Below, piece after piece: positions 32,477 through 40,801 of a DNA stretch of 64,000 bases. The notes beneath the pieces are model-generated. The model saw only the letters and a program-made list of their open reading frames with translations, did not search any database and had not been told where the DNA came from. The DNA is from Kribbella sp. CA-293567 (GTDB taxonomy: Bacteria; Actinomycetota; Actinomycetes; Propionibacteriales; Kribbellaceae): positions 5,704,001 through 5,768,000 of the forward strand of contig NZ_CP114065.1 of NCBI RefSeq assembly GCF_027627575.1, read 5' to 3'. The first letter of the stretch is position 1; each line of letters starts with the position of its first letter. The translations under genes were made by a program, and so were the position numbers.

Positions 32477-33331
32477 CTAACCTCCGCCGGCTCCGGCCAG
32501 TTTGCTGTACGTCGCGAGCTGGGCGCCGGTCACGAAGCCTGCTCGGGTGCAGATCATGTGGGCGCCCACGCGGCCGTGGCCGTCGTCGGCCGTGAGGTTG
32601 TGATCGTCGAGGAAGCCGATCACCTGACGCACCCCCAGGCGGTGCAGATGCCGCAGGCAGGCGTTCAGCAGCTGGGCGCCAAGACCCTGCCCGCGATGGT
32701 CGGGATGCACCTCGATCCAGTGCACCATCCCGTGCCCGGGAGTGAGCACCGACACCGTCGCCGCGGCCAGCCGGGGGATGGTGAGCCGATGACGACGGGC
32801 ATTGGCCGTCACCTCGATCCGCGGCGGATCCGGCAGCGCCATGGGCGCCGAGGGCAGCGACCGGAAGAGGTACCGCCCGGCCGGGATCGCGGCAAACCCC
32901 CTGGCCAGCAACGCTTCTTCCGTCGTACGGCGAACCGTCGGCAACCCCGCGGCCACCGGCCCGACTCCTCCGGAGGTGAAGGCCTCGATGACCTCGCAAC
33001 CGGTCAAGCGGGCGATCGCATGGTCCAGCAACTCGCCGACCACAGCCGGTTCCTCGCGCGCGTGCAGCCACCTGATCGAGCCGACGTCACCCGTGCTGTC
33101 GCGAGCGATCTCGGCGGCACCGAGCACGCGGTCCCCGATCGCCACGAAGGATCGTGGCGCCGTGGGGCCGGGGCACGACGGCGTACCGCTCAGCCCGGTG
33201 GCTCTGAGCAGCTCACCCGGATGGCAGGGCGGCAGGCCCGGCAGCCCGTCCGCAGTGATCAGGTCGACCACACCGGCCAGATGGCTGCGGGTCATCGGAC
33301 GGACCACGGACACACGCTGCGCGGAACCCAC
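32477..33331 (-). CDS. GNAT-family N-acetyltransferase
   Basis: A 284-residue protein with two GNAT-like halves. The C-terminal half carries the acetyl-CoA motif VHPDHRGQGLGAQLLNACL near residue 218. The N-terminal half (VSVVRPMTRSHLAGVVDLI) looks like a degenerate GNAT domain. GTG 33331 is preferred because AGGAGG lies 5 bases upstream. An ATG at 33463 would add 44 residues of low-complexity sequence. The substrate is unknown. It is upstream of the TrmB/LuxR gene and divergent from osmC. Confidence 0.8.
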   Translation of the reverse strand: MGSAQRVSVVRPMTRSHLAGVVDLITADGLPGLPPCHPGELLRATGLSGTPSCPGPTAPRSFVAIGDRVLGAAEIARDSTGDVGSIRWLHAREEPAVVGELLDHAIARLTGCEVIEAFTSGGVGPVAAGLPTVRRTTEEALLARGFAAIPAGRYLFRSLPSAPMALPDPPRIEVTANARRHRLTIPRLAAATVSVLTPGHGMVHWIEVHPDHRGQGLGAQLLNACLRHLHRLGVRQVIGFLDDHNLTADDGHGRVGAHMICTRAGFVTGAQLATYSKLAGAGGG

Positions 33332-33571
33332 CGCCGCCTCCTCCCGGTTCGAGGCTGCTGCGGCATCTCGCCGGCGACCCGAATACAGCTCCCCTCGTCC
33401 GTCAGCTCTCAGCCGCAGCAGCGCGCTCACCATAGCCACGGACAGCCGTCCGGAAACGGACAATGTCTGCTACTGGCAACGGATTGTCTCGGCAGGCGAT
33501 ACGGCCTCCGCAGCGGTCGCCGATCCGGGACAGTGGAACCGTCCAATTGTCTAGTAAGTCAGGTGGAATAG

Positions 33572-34096
33572 ATGACTACTGCCGAAGCGCAGGCCCAGCT
33601 CAACGACGTGAACCTCGCCGCCGTCGGAGCGCTGGCCGAGGCGATCCAGGCGGACCCCGCCAAGGCCGGCACGACCTGGGCGGCGCACGTCAGCTGGAAG
33701 GGCGGGTTCGCCTCCGAGTCGCGGGTGCGGAGCTTCCCGCCGGTGCCGTCCGACGAACCGGCCGGCCTCGGCGGCGGTGACCAGGCACCCAACCCGGTCG
33801 AGCAACTGCTCGGTGCGCTGGGCAACTGCCTGGCAGTCGGCTACGCGGCCAACGCCAGCGTCGCCGGGATCGCGATCGACGAGCTGACCATCGACCTGAA
33901 GGGCGACCTCGACCTGAAGGTCTTCCTCGGCCTGGCCGAGGGGCATGCCGGCTTCGACTCGATCACCGCGACGGTGCGGCTGAAGTCGGCCGCCGCCCCG
34001 GAGCAGCTCGCCGCGTTGCACCAGCGCGTGCAGGCATCGTCGCCGGTCGGCCACACCCTGAGCAGCGCCGTACCGGTCACCATCACCGCGGCCTGA
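33572..34096 (+). CDS. OsmC-family peroxide-reducing protein
   Basis: A 174-residue OsmC/Ohr-superfamily protein. It includes TWAAHVSWKGGFASESRVRSF, then PNPVEQLLGALGNCLAVGY with the conserved Cys near residue 90, and ends with SPVGHTLSSAVPVTITA. A second catalytic Cys is not evident in the C-terminal part, so it is closer to the YhfA/OsmC-like branch than to Ohr. It is likely to act on organic hydroperoxides or as a stress protein. AGGTGG lies 7 bases upstream. A strong hairpin follows the stop. Confidence 0.82.
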   Translation: MTTAEAQAQLNDVNLAAVGALAEAIQADPAKAGTTWAAHVSWKGGFASESRVRSFPPVPSDEPAGLGGGDQAPNPVEQLLGALGNCLAVGYAANASVAGIAIDELTIDLKGDLDLKVFLGLAEGHAGFDSITATVRLKSAAAPEQLAALHQRVQASSPVGHTLSSAVPVTITAA

Positions 34097-34104
34097 ACGA
34101 CGAA

Positions 34105-34142
34105 AGCTCTCGGCGTCAGCGGGTTCGCCGATGCCGAGAGCT
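34105..34142. terminator. Bidirectional terminator hairpin
   Basis: AGCTCTCGGC (34105-34114) and GCCGAGAGCT (34133-34142) form a perfect 10-bp stem between the convergent osmC and ferredoxin reductase genes. Confidence 0.75.
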
Positions 34143-34150
34143 GCCGTTGC

Positions 34151-34170
34151 AGGTCAGGTCAGGTCAGGTC
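34151..34170. repeat. Pentanucleotide tandem repeat, four copies of AGGTC
   Basis: Four perfect AGGTC units overlap the 3' end of the ferredoxin reductase gene. The stop codon TGA of that gene is formed by the repeat itself, so gain or loss of units would leave the reading frame end unchanged. Confidence 0.85.
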
Positions 34171-35511
34171 AGCCTGGACGGCTGCCCGGATCATGTCGTC
34201 CCGCGGGACGACCTTGACCCGCTCGCGGCCCTGGTCCTGGCCGAGCGCGATCTCGTGAGCGTCCAGCCGGGTCCAGCCTTCGGCGTCGACCACGGTCGCG
34301 CCGCGGTCGGCCAGGTGCCGGAGAATCGCGTCCGGGTCGGACACCTCGGGCCGCGGCAGGCCGTCGAGGTCCTCGAGCAGGCAGGCGATCGTCTCGGCCG
34401 CGTCCGACTTGGTGTGCCCGATCAGGCCGATCGGCCCCCGCTTGATCCAGCCCGTGACGTAGGTCCCGGTCAGCGGCACGTCGTCCATGTCCAGCACCCG
34501 GCCGCGATCGTTCGTCATCACGCCCGCCTGGTGGTCGAACGGCAGACCGGGCAGATGCGAGGAGAGGTACCCGACCGCGCGGTAGACCGCCTGCACCGGT
34601 GTGTCGACGTACTCGCCGGTGCCCTTGACGGTGCCGTCACCCTGCAGCTCGGTGCGCTCGGTACGCAGCGCCTCGACCCGGTCGGTGCCCAGAATCTCGA
34701 CCGGCGCATGGCACAGGTGGATGTGGATCCGGTGCGCCGCGCCCGTCGGCTCGGCCTCGAGGTACTTCAGCAGGGTGTCGACCATCAGCCGGGTGCCCTT
34801 GCTGGAGTTGATCGCCTGCTGGCTCGCCTCGTCGATCTCGAAACCCTCGGGGTGCACGATCACGTCCACCGACGGCGAGTGCGACAGCTCGCGCAGCTCC
34901 ATCGGGGTGAACTTGATCTGCGCCGGGCCGCGGCGCGCGAAGACGTGCACATCCGTGGCCTGATTCGCCTTCAGCCCCTGGTAGACGTTATCCGCGATCT
35001 CGGTGGTGAGCTGCTCGTCGGCCGGCTTGGCCAGCATCCGGGCCACGTCCAGCGCGACGTTGCCGGCGCCGATCACCGCGACGTGACGAGCCTCCAGCGG
35101 CCACTCCCGCGGTACGTCGGGGTGGCCGGCGTACCAGCTGACGAAGTCCGCGGCGCCGTGGCTGCCGGGCAGGTCGACGCCCGGGACGGCCAGCTCGCGG
35201 TCGGTGATCGCGCCGGTCGCGAAGATCACCGCGTCGTAGTGCCGCCGCAGGTCCTCGAGCTTGAGATCGACACCGAACTCGACGTTGCCGAGGAACCGGA
35301 TCCGGTCCCGGCCGACGACGCGGTGCAGCGCCTTGATGATCTCCTTGATCCGCGGGTGGTCCGGCGCGACGCCGTACCGCACCAGGCCGAACGGAGCAGG
35401 CAGCCGCTCGATCAGGTCGACGTGGGCGCCGTCGTGTTCCTTGGTCAGAATATCGGCCGCGTAGATACCGGCGGGCCCGGCGCCGACGACGGCAACTCGG
35501 AGGTCCCTCAC
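34159..35511 (-). CDS. fprA: NADPH-ferredoxin reductase, FprA type
   Basis: A 450-residue adrenodoxin-reductase-like flavoprotein that passes electrons from NADPH to ferredoxin. FAD binding is seen in VAVVGAGPAGIYAAD at residue 5 and APFGLVRYGVAPDHP near 40. NADPH binding is seen in VAVIGAGNVALDVARML near 145 and ARRGPAQIKFTPMELREL near 195. The C-terminal GWIKRGPIGLIGHTKSDA is conserved in mycobacterial FprA. GTG 35511 is preferred, with GGGGAGACC as ribosome binding site. An IdeR/DtxR iron box lies 18 bases upstream, so expression should rise when iron is scarce. Confidence 0.92.
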   Translation of the reverse strand: MRDLRVAVVGAGPAGIYAADILTKEHDGAHVDLIERLPAPFGLVRYGVAPDHPRIKEIIKALHRVVGRDRIRFLGNVEFGVDLKLEDLRRHYDAVIFATGAITDRELAVPGVDLPGSHGAADFVSWYAGHPDVPREWPLEARHVAVIGAGNVALDVARMLAKPADEQLTTEIADNVYQGLKANQATDVHVFARRGPAQIKFTPMELRELSHSPSVDVIVHPEGFEIDEASQQAINSSKGTRLMVDTLLKYLEAEPTGAAHRIHIHLCHAPVEILGTDRVEALRTERTELQGDGTVKGTGEYVDTPVQAVYRAVGYLSSHLPGLPFDHQAGVMTNDRGRVLDMDDVPLTGTYVTGWIKRGPIGLIGHTKSDAAETIACLLEDLDGLPRPEVSDPDAILRHLADRGATVVDAEGWTRLDAHEIALGQDQGRERVKVVPRDDMIRAAVQADLT

Positions 35512-35528
35512 AGGTCTCCCCAATGTAT

Positions 35529-35547
35529 ATAGGTAAGGCTTACCTAA
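35529..35547 (-). promoter_or_regulatory. IdeR/DtxR iron box
   Basis: ATAGGTAAGGCTTACCTAA matches the known 19-bp consensus TTAGGTTAGGCTAACCTAA at 16 of 19 positions, and its inner 17 bases form a perfect palindrome. It lies between the probable promoter and GTG 35511, where an iron-loaded repressor would block transcription. Confidence 0.85.
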
Positions 35548-35643
35548 CCACACTAGAGGATTGCTTCCCGCGAACCTAACGCTTGAGACTCAGTTCACAA
35601 GCTCGTCTGACGCCAGTCTAGAGGGTGGCCCGCGCTCGTCTGC

Positions 35644-36303
35644 TCAGGTGACCAATCCGTGGCGGTAGGCGTAGACGACGGCCTGCACGCGGTCGCGGAG
35701 GCCGAGTTTGGTGAGGATGCGGGAGACGTAGGTCTTGACCGTCTCCTGGCTGATCACCAGGGCCGTGGCGATCTCGCTGTTGGACAGACCGTCCGCGATC
35801 AGGTGGAGGACCTCGAGTTCGCGTGGGGTCAGCGTGATGTCGGCGGAGGGGTCCTCGACGGGCCGGATGCGGGCGGCGTACCGGCCGACGAGTTGGCGGG
35901 TCACCTCCGGGGCCAGCAGGGCGGCACCGCCGGCGACCGTCCGAATGCCGTTGAGGAGCTGCGCCGCGGGTGCGTCCTTGAGCAGGAATCCGCTGGCGCC
36001 GGCGCGCAAGGCCTCGTACACGTACTCGTCCAGGTTGAAGGTCGTCACCACCAAGACCTTGGCCGGCCGCGCGACACCGGCACCGGCCAGCAGCCGCGTC
36101 GCCTCGATGCCGTCGAGGACCGGCATCCGGACGTCCATCACGACCACGTCGGGCTGCAACCGGCCCGCCAGCTCCACCGCGGCGCGGCCGTCGCCACACT
36201 CCCCCACCACCTCGAGATCCGGCTGCGCGTCGATGATGGTGGCGAAGCCGGTCCTGATCAGGGCCTGGTCGTCACAGACCAGCACCCGTACCGGCGCCGT
36301 CAT
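35644..36303 (-). CDS. NarL/LuxR-family response regulator
   Basis: A 219-residue response regulator. The receiver domain covers residues about 5-120, with DD at 11-12 (VCDDQ), the phosphorylated Asp in DVVVMDVRMP near 57, Thr in VVTTF near 85 and Lys in LLKD near 107. The LuxR-type HTH covers about 150-210 (LTPRELEVLHLIADGLSNSEI). It lies 22 bp downstream of a histidine kinase gene on the same strand, forming a two-component system. The signal is unknown. Confidence 0.94.
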   Translation of the reverse strand: MTAPVRVLVCDDQALIRTGFATIIDAQPDLEVVGECGDGRAAVELAGRLQPDVVVMDVRMPVLDGIEATRLLAGAGVARPAKVLVVTTFNLDEYVYEALRAGASGFLLKDAPAAQLLNGIRTVAGGAALLAPEVTRQLVGRYAARIRPVEDPSADITLTPRELEVLHLIADGLSNSEIATALVISQETVKTYVSRILTKLGLRDRVQAVVYAYRHGLVT

Positions 36304-36325
36304 GCCACCCTCCCGGCAAGGGTCC

Positions 36326-37480
36326 TCACGACGTGCCACCGGCGGGAATCCTCGCCCGTACGACGAAACCGCCACCGTCCCGCCGTTCCGCGCTGAACTC
36401 TCCACCGAGCAGACCGACCCGCTCGCGCAGCCCGACCAGCCCTCGGCCGCTCCCACCCGGTGACACGGTCCGCGCCCCCGGCCCTTCGGTGCCGATCTCC
36501 ACAGTGATCTCCCTTTCGCCGTACCGCACGTCAACGGTGGTCCTGCTGCCACGAGCGTGTTTGAGCGCGTTCGTCAACGCCTCCTGCACCACCCGGTACG
36601 CCGTCACCTCGGCGCTGCCGGCCGTCGCGGCCGCTTCGCCCTCCTCGGTGAACTCGACCGGCTGCCCGGCCCGTCGCGTCTGCTCCACCAGGACTTTCAG
36701 GTCACCGGCCGACGGGATGCGCGGCTCGGCGCCGTGCTCGGGATTGAGCAGGTCGAGCAGTTGCCTGAGGTCGCTGATCGCCGAGCGTCCGGTGTCGGTG
36801 ATCGCCGTCAGAGTCTGTTCGAGCCGGTCGGGGGCAGCGGTCAGGTAGCGCGCTGCCTCGGCCTGCACCACCATCGCCGTCACATGGTGGGTCACCACGT
36901 CGTGGAGTTCGCGGGCCACCCTGGTGCGTTCGGTGATCAGCGTCGTCTCGGCGATCTGGCGGCGGCGCTCGACCTCGGCTTGCCTGGTGAGCCGCATCCA
37001 CGCTCCGATTCCCCACGCGAAGGCGAGTACCAGGTAGAAGGTCACGAATCCGGCGACTCCCTCGCCCGATCCGCTCCGGTCGAGACCGAACGCGAGCGGA
37101 ACGTAGGCAGCGGAGACCAGCACTACCGTCGTACGCCGGTAGCGCTCCAGGTAGGACCCGGCAGTGAACAGCGCGATCGGCAGGGCCGTGCCGGAGACCG
37201 TGTGGTAGCCGCGCAACTGGTCGATGGCGAAACCGATCGACACCAGCGTCAGGCAGACCAGCGGCAACCGCCGCCGCAGTACCAGCGGGAGGCTCTGGAG
37301 GACGACGACGCCGAGCGCGAGCGCGTCCATCGGGCGAGTAGGTAGGTCGCCGACCTGAGTGCCTTTGCTGCTGAGCGCCGGCATCAGCGGAGCGAGCGCG
37401 AGCAGGAGAGCCAGTGGAAGGTCCCGGACCGTGACATCGAGTCGGCGCCACAGGTCCGGGACCCGCCCGAGTTCGATCAC
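36326..37480 (-). CDS. Sensor histidine kinase, HisKA_3 type
   Basis: A 384-residue membrane kinase with four to five helices in the first 160 residues. The phosphoacceptor motif is RVARELHDVVTHHVTAMVVQ near residue 190, and the HATPase domain has VVQEALTNALKHA near 290 and GRGLVGLRERVGLLGG near 350. This architecture matches DesK/LiaS-like sensors without a large extracellular domain. GTG 37480 overlaps the CPBP gene stop by four bases (GTGA). It is the cognate partner of the response regulator downstream. Confidence 0.93.
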   Translation of the reverse strand: MIELGRVPDLWRRLDVTVRDLPLALLLALAPLMPALSSKGTQVGDLPTRPMDALALGVVVLQSLPLVLRRRLPLVCLTLVSIGFAIDQLRGYHTVSGTALPIALFTAGSYLERYRRTTVVLVSAAYVPLAFGLDRSGSGEGVAGFVTFYLVLAFAWGIGAWMRLTRQAEVERRRQIAETTLITERTRVARELHDVVTHHVTAMVVQAEAARYLTAAPDRLEQTLTAITDTGRSAISDLRQLLDLLNPEHGAEPRIPSAGDLKVLVEQTRRAGQPVEFTEEGEAAATAGSAEVTAYRVVQEALTNALKHARGSRTTVDVRYGEREITVEIGTEGPGARTVSPGGSGRGLVGLRERVGLLGGEFSAERRDGGGFVVRARIPAGGTS

Positions 37481-38304
37481 GGCACGAGCGTAGCGGCCGC
37501 AGCGGCCCGCTTCCGGGGTGCCACCAGGCGGCCGCGGCGGTGCGCCAGCCACAGGAACACGATCGTCAGCGCGACACCGGCCGCCACGGAGTACAGGCTG
37601 GCCTCCGGCCCGAACTCGCCGCCGCTGATCGCGGCCGGGCCGGACATCGCGCCGTCCAGCAGCCCGTCGGGAGCGCTCTGGCCCGAGACCGCGGTACCGA
37701 AGATGCCGGCCCCGGCGAAGTTCCAGCCGAAGTGCACGCCGATCGGGACCCACAGCGTGCGGGTGGCGGCGTACGCCGCGGCCAGCATCGCGCCGGCCTG
37801 GATCCCGATCGCCAGCGAACTCCACACCGTGGCGTGCGGATTGAACAGGTGCATCGCACCGAACAGCGCACTGGTCAGCGCCAGCGCTCCCCAGGTGCCG
37901 ACCCGCCCCTCGATGATCCGGAACAGGATGCCCCGGAAGATCACCTCCTCGGTCACCGACGCCGCGGCCATGAACCCGAACAGCGCCAGCGCACCCGTCG
38001 CCGAACCCCAGCCGATCACCTCGTAGCCGCCCTGGAAGGCGATGGTGGCGATCACCGCCGCGAACATCGCCAACCCGATCAGGATCCCTCTGCCGATCCC
38101 GCCGGCGGCGCCTTGCAGGGCCACCTCCACCGGCGTACGGCGCTCGGTCCGGCGCACCACCCAGGCATAGGTCAGCAGCGACAGCACCGCGGTCGCGAGG
38201 CCGACCACCAGCGTGAGCGGCGGGTTCCAGTCCACCAGACCGACGACGAACGTACCGGCCAGGGCGACCAGCCCAGCGGTCCCGAGCTGCTTCAGCAATC
38301 GCAT
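37477..38304 (-). CDS. CPBP-family intramembrane metalloprotease
   Basis: A 275-residue multi-span membrane protein with the Abi/CAAX-protease signatures TEEVIFRG near residue 120, LFGAMHLF near 152 and VHFGWNFAG near 195, giving EExxxR, FxxxH and HxxxN. Members process or bind membrane proteins or peptides. Its coupling to a two-component system suggests a role in signalling or in self-protection from the peptide sensed (inference). ATG 38304 is preferred over GTG 38310 because AGGAG lies at the right distance. Confidence 0.87.
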   Translation of the reverse strand: MRLLKQLGTAGLVALAGTFVVGLVDWNPPLTLVVGLATAVLSLLTYAWVVRRTERRTPVEVALQGAAGGIGRGILIGLAMFAAVIATIAFQGGYEVIGWGSATGALALFGFMAAASVTEEVIFRGILFRIIEGRVGTWGALALTSALFGAMHLFNPHATVWSSLAIGIQAGAMLAAAYAATRTLWVPIGVHFGWNFAGAGIFGTAVSGQSAPDGLLDGAMSGPAAISGGEFGPEASLYSVAAGVALTIVFLWLAHRRGRLVAPRKRAAAAATLVP

Positions 38305-38468
38305 GTTCACTCCTCCGAGACGACCCGCGAACCGAGCGCCGCGGACACCTCGAAGGTTATGAATTCAGCGACCTCCGGGTCGTCACCTCCCGGTGGACAC
38401 TTGCGGTAGCTCGCACGGGGGACAGCGCCCCTGAAGCCGCTGGCCGGCCGGCCCCTTTCCGGAGTTCG

Positions 38469-40679
38469 CTAGACGGTGAGGCGGAGGTAGTCGAGGTTGA
38501 AGCCGCCGGCTTCGCAGAAGACCGTGACCAGCTGATCGCCCGCCGGCAGAGTCACCTGCGCGTTCACCGACTCGTACGTCGCCCAGCCGCCGGTGAGTGG
38601 CACCGACACCTTGGCCAGTACGGCGCCCGAAGCGTCCCGCAGCGAGATCGCGTCGGTAGCCACCGCACCGGTGCCGTTGGCGACCCGGAACTCGACGTTG
38701 TAGGTGCCGGCCGCCGCGACATCCACCCGGTACTGCAGCCAGTTGCCGGCCGCGGTCCAGCCGATGTTCTTGCCGCCGCTCGCCGAGGGGTTGCTCTCGA
38801 CGAAGTTGGCGCCACCGTCGGTCCAGCCGAACTGGGCGACGTACGACTCGGCCTCGACGCGCTCGCCGATCGGCGTACCGCGCGGAGTCACCGTCACCTT
38901 CACGGTCACCTCGTCGTGCGCGGCGCCGTCGGTGACCCGGACCTTGAAGTCCTGTTTGCCCGCGACTGTCGGATGCAACGTCACCAGGCCGGTCCGCCCG
39001 TCGACACTCACGCCGGCCGGCAGGTCCTTGGCGTAGTACGAGAGCCGGTCACGATCCCGGTCGGTCGCCTTCAGCTGCAGCTGTGTGGTGGCGTACTGGT
39101 CGGCGACGATCTCCGGTACTGCGCCGAGCACCGGCGCGTGGTTGCGGTGCGGCGACGGGGCCTCGCCGTGCCAGCGATAGGTCGCATAGGAGTTCGCGGG
39201 CACGGTCGCCGTGAAGGACTTCCCGCCGAGCACGACCCGCACGCTGGCCGGTGCCGGGTTGGAGTTGCCGACGATCGCGACGAAGTTGTCGCGACGGTCC
39301 CGGTAGATCACGTTGCTGACGCCGTTCGCGGTCGCACTCGACTCCACCCGGGTGTGCTCCGGACCGAGGTACTTGGCGAACTGCCCCATCGCGTAGAGCT
39401 CGTCGCGCACGGTGAAGGTCTTGCTGGTGGTGTCGACCTTGACCAGCCGGTTCGGCCACTTGCTGGTGCGGCCGACCTCGGCCCAGTCGACGTCGTTGTC
39501 CCGCGAAGGCGTCCAGTGCAGCGTCCCGCCGTCCTGGTCGGTGGCCTGCGCCCACATCACGTACGACGACGCGTCCAGCCGGAAGTAGTTCAGGATCGTG
39601 GCCGGCGACAGATCGCTGGTCTCGGTCATGTGCACCGGCTTGCCGGTCTGCTCGTAGGCGTCCCGCATGACGGCCGGATCACCCCAGTACGGGTGGAACG
39701 CGATCGCGTCGGTGGCCCGGCGGGTGCTGGGATCGTTGAGGATCCGGTGGTAGTTCTTCGTCTCGGTGCTGTTCGGGTCGCGCCAGTCCCAGAAGTTGAA
39801 GTCGTGCACGTAGAGCTCGGTGTCCAGGCCCGCGCGCTTGACCTCCCGCTTGATCGCGACCGCCAGCTTCTGCTGCTGCTCGATGCTGATGTCCATCGCC
39901 GGGTAGACCACGTCGATGCCGGGCTCGTTCAGCAGGGTCAGCGCGTCGACGTGCACGCCGTGCCTGGCGTAGGCCTGCAGGAACTTCACGTAGTACCGGG
40001 CGAAGACGTCGATGCAGTCGTCGCGGAGCTTGCCGACCTGGTAGTACGACGTACTGCCGGGGCGCAGCGCGACCTCGCCGGTGAACCGGTTGTTGGTCTT
40101 CATCCAGGCCGGGGCGCTCCAGGCGGAGGCGAAGAAGGTGGCCTTCGGGTTGTAGCGCTGGATCAGCTTGACGGTGTCGACGATGTGCGCGTCGAGGTCA
40201 CGCTTGATCGAGAAGTACTTCAGCCCGAAGTCCTCGGTGACGCCGGCGGGCAGTTCGTCGTACGACCAGAACGGCAGGTGCTCGATCAGGTCCGGGCTGC
40301 CGATGGTCAACCGGAAGCGGTCCAGCCCGGCGCCGGTCTTCGGATCGACCAGCAGCCGGATCGCCCGGTCCCGCTCGGCCGGGGTCAGCTTCCAGAGGTT
40401 GGAGACGCTGGTCTCGTCCAGCGAGAAGCCGACGCCGCTGTACTTCTGCCGCAGGATGCTGGGATCGATCACGACCGTGGCGTCGGTGGCACCGCCCTGG
40501 TCGCGGCCGAGGTAACTGGTCGGCAGCGGTTGCCAGGCCTGGGTGGGACCGCTGGAGTAGGTGCCGGTGACGGCCGCCCCACGGTCGGGCCGGCTCGCGG
40601 TCGCGGGCAGTCCGGCCGCCGCGATCACACTCCCGGCCGCCAGGGCGATGACGACCGCCGCACTGATGGAACGCCTCAC
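38469..40679 (-). CDS. Secreted GH30-family glycoside hydrolase with CBM6-like domain
   Basis: A 736-residue secreted enzyme. The signal peptide covers residues 1-28. A GH30-like (beta/alpha)8 domain covers about 35-480, with the acid/base Glu in LTLLNEPGID near residue 250 and the nucleophile Glu in VHMTETSD near residue 350. A cadherin/Ig-like repeat covers about 510-600 (LKATDRDRDRLSYYAKDLPA) and a CBM6/35-like domain covers about 605-735. The target is probably a beta-linked plant or fungal glycan, but the exact linkage is uncertain. GTG 40679 has a perfect AGGAGG. A LacI-type operator lies upstream. Confidence 0.88.
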   Translation of the reverse strand: MRRSISAAVVIALAAGSVIAAAGLPATASRPDRGAAVTGTYSSGPTQAWQPLPTSYLGRDQGGATDATVVIDPSILRQKYSGVGFSLDETSVSNLWKLTPAERDRAIRLLVDPKTGAGLDRFRLTIGSPDLIEHLPFWSYDELPAGVTEDFGLKYFSIKRDLDAHIVDTVKLIQRYNPKATFFASAWSAPAWMKTNNRFTGEVALRPGSTSYYQVGKLRDDCIDVFARYYVKFLQAYARHGVHVDALTLLNEPGIDVVYPAMDISIEQQQKLAVAIKREVKRAGLDTELYVHDFNFWDWRDPNSTETKNYHRILNDPSTRRATDAIAFHPYWGDPAVMRDAYEQTGKPVHMTETSDLSPATILNYFRLDASSYVMWAQATDQDGGTLHWTPSRDNDVDWAEVGRTSKWPNRLVKVDTTSKTFTVRDELYAMGQFAKYLGPEHTRVESSATANGVSNVIYRDRRDNFVAIVGNSNPAPASVRVVLGGKSFTATVPANSYATYRWHGEAPSPHRNHAPVLGAVPEIVADQYATTQLQLKATDRDRDRLSYYAKDLPAGVSVDGRTGLVTLHPTVAGKQDFKVRVTDGAAHDEVTVKVTVTPRGTPIGERVEAESYVAQFGWTDGGANFVESNPSASGGKNIGWTAAGNWLQYRVDVAAAGTYNVEFRVANGTGAVATDAISLRDASGAVLAKVSVPLTGGWATYESVNAQVTLPAGDQLVTVFCEAGGFNLDYLRLTV

Positions 40680-40701
40680 GGTTCCTCCTGAAAACTGTCC
40701 T

Positions 40702-40714
40702 GGAAAGCGTTTGC
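40702..40714 (-). promoter_or_regulatory. LacI-family operator-like site before the GH30 gene
   Basis: GGAAAGCGTTTGC (plus strand) has the central CG and A/T-rich half-sites of LacI-family operators. It lies 23 bases before the GTG start. No lacI-type gene is seen nearby. Confidence 0.45.
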
Positions 40715-40801
40715 TTCGTCGGGACTCTAATGTTGTGAGGCGTCGAGCACATCCCTCCTGCGGCGAGTCGCGGTTCCGGAACCAAACGGTCGTGGTGGCC
40801 T

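Noticed and set aside
34151..34170. Phase-variable switch at the end of fprA
   Set aside because: Changes in repeat number leave the protein end effectively unchanged, so it cannot act as an on/off switch.
38916..40691. 591-codon open frame opposite the GH30 gene
   Set aside because: It is Val/Arg/Gly-rich with no motif and mirrors a well-supported secreted enzyme on the other strand. Long antisense frames are expected at this GC content.
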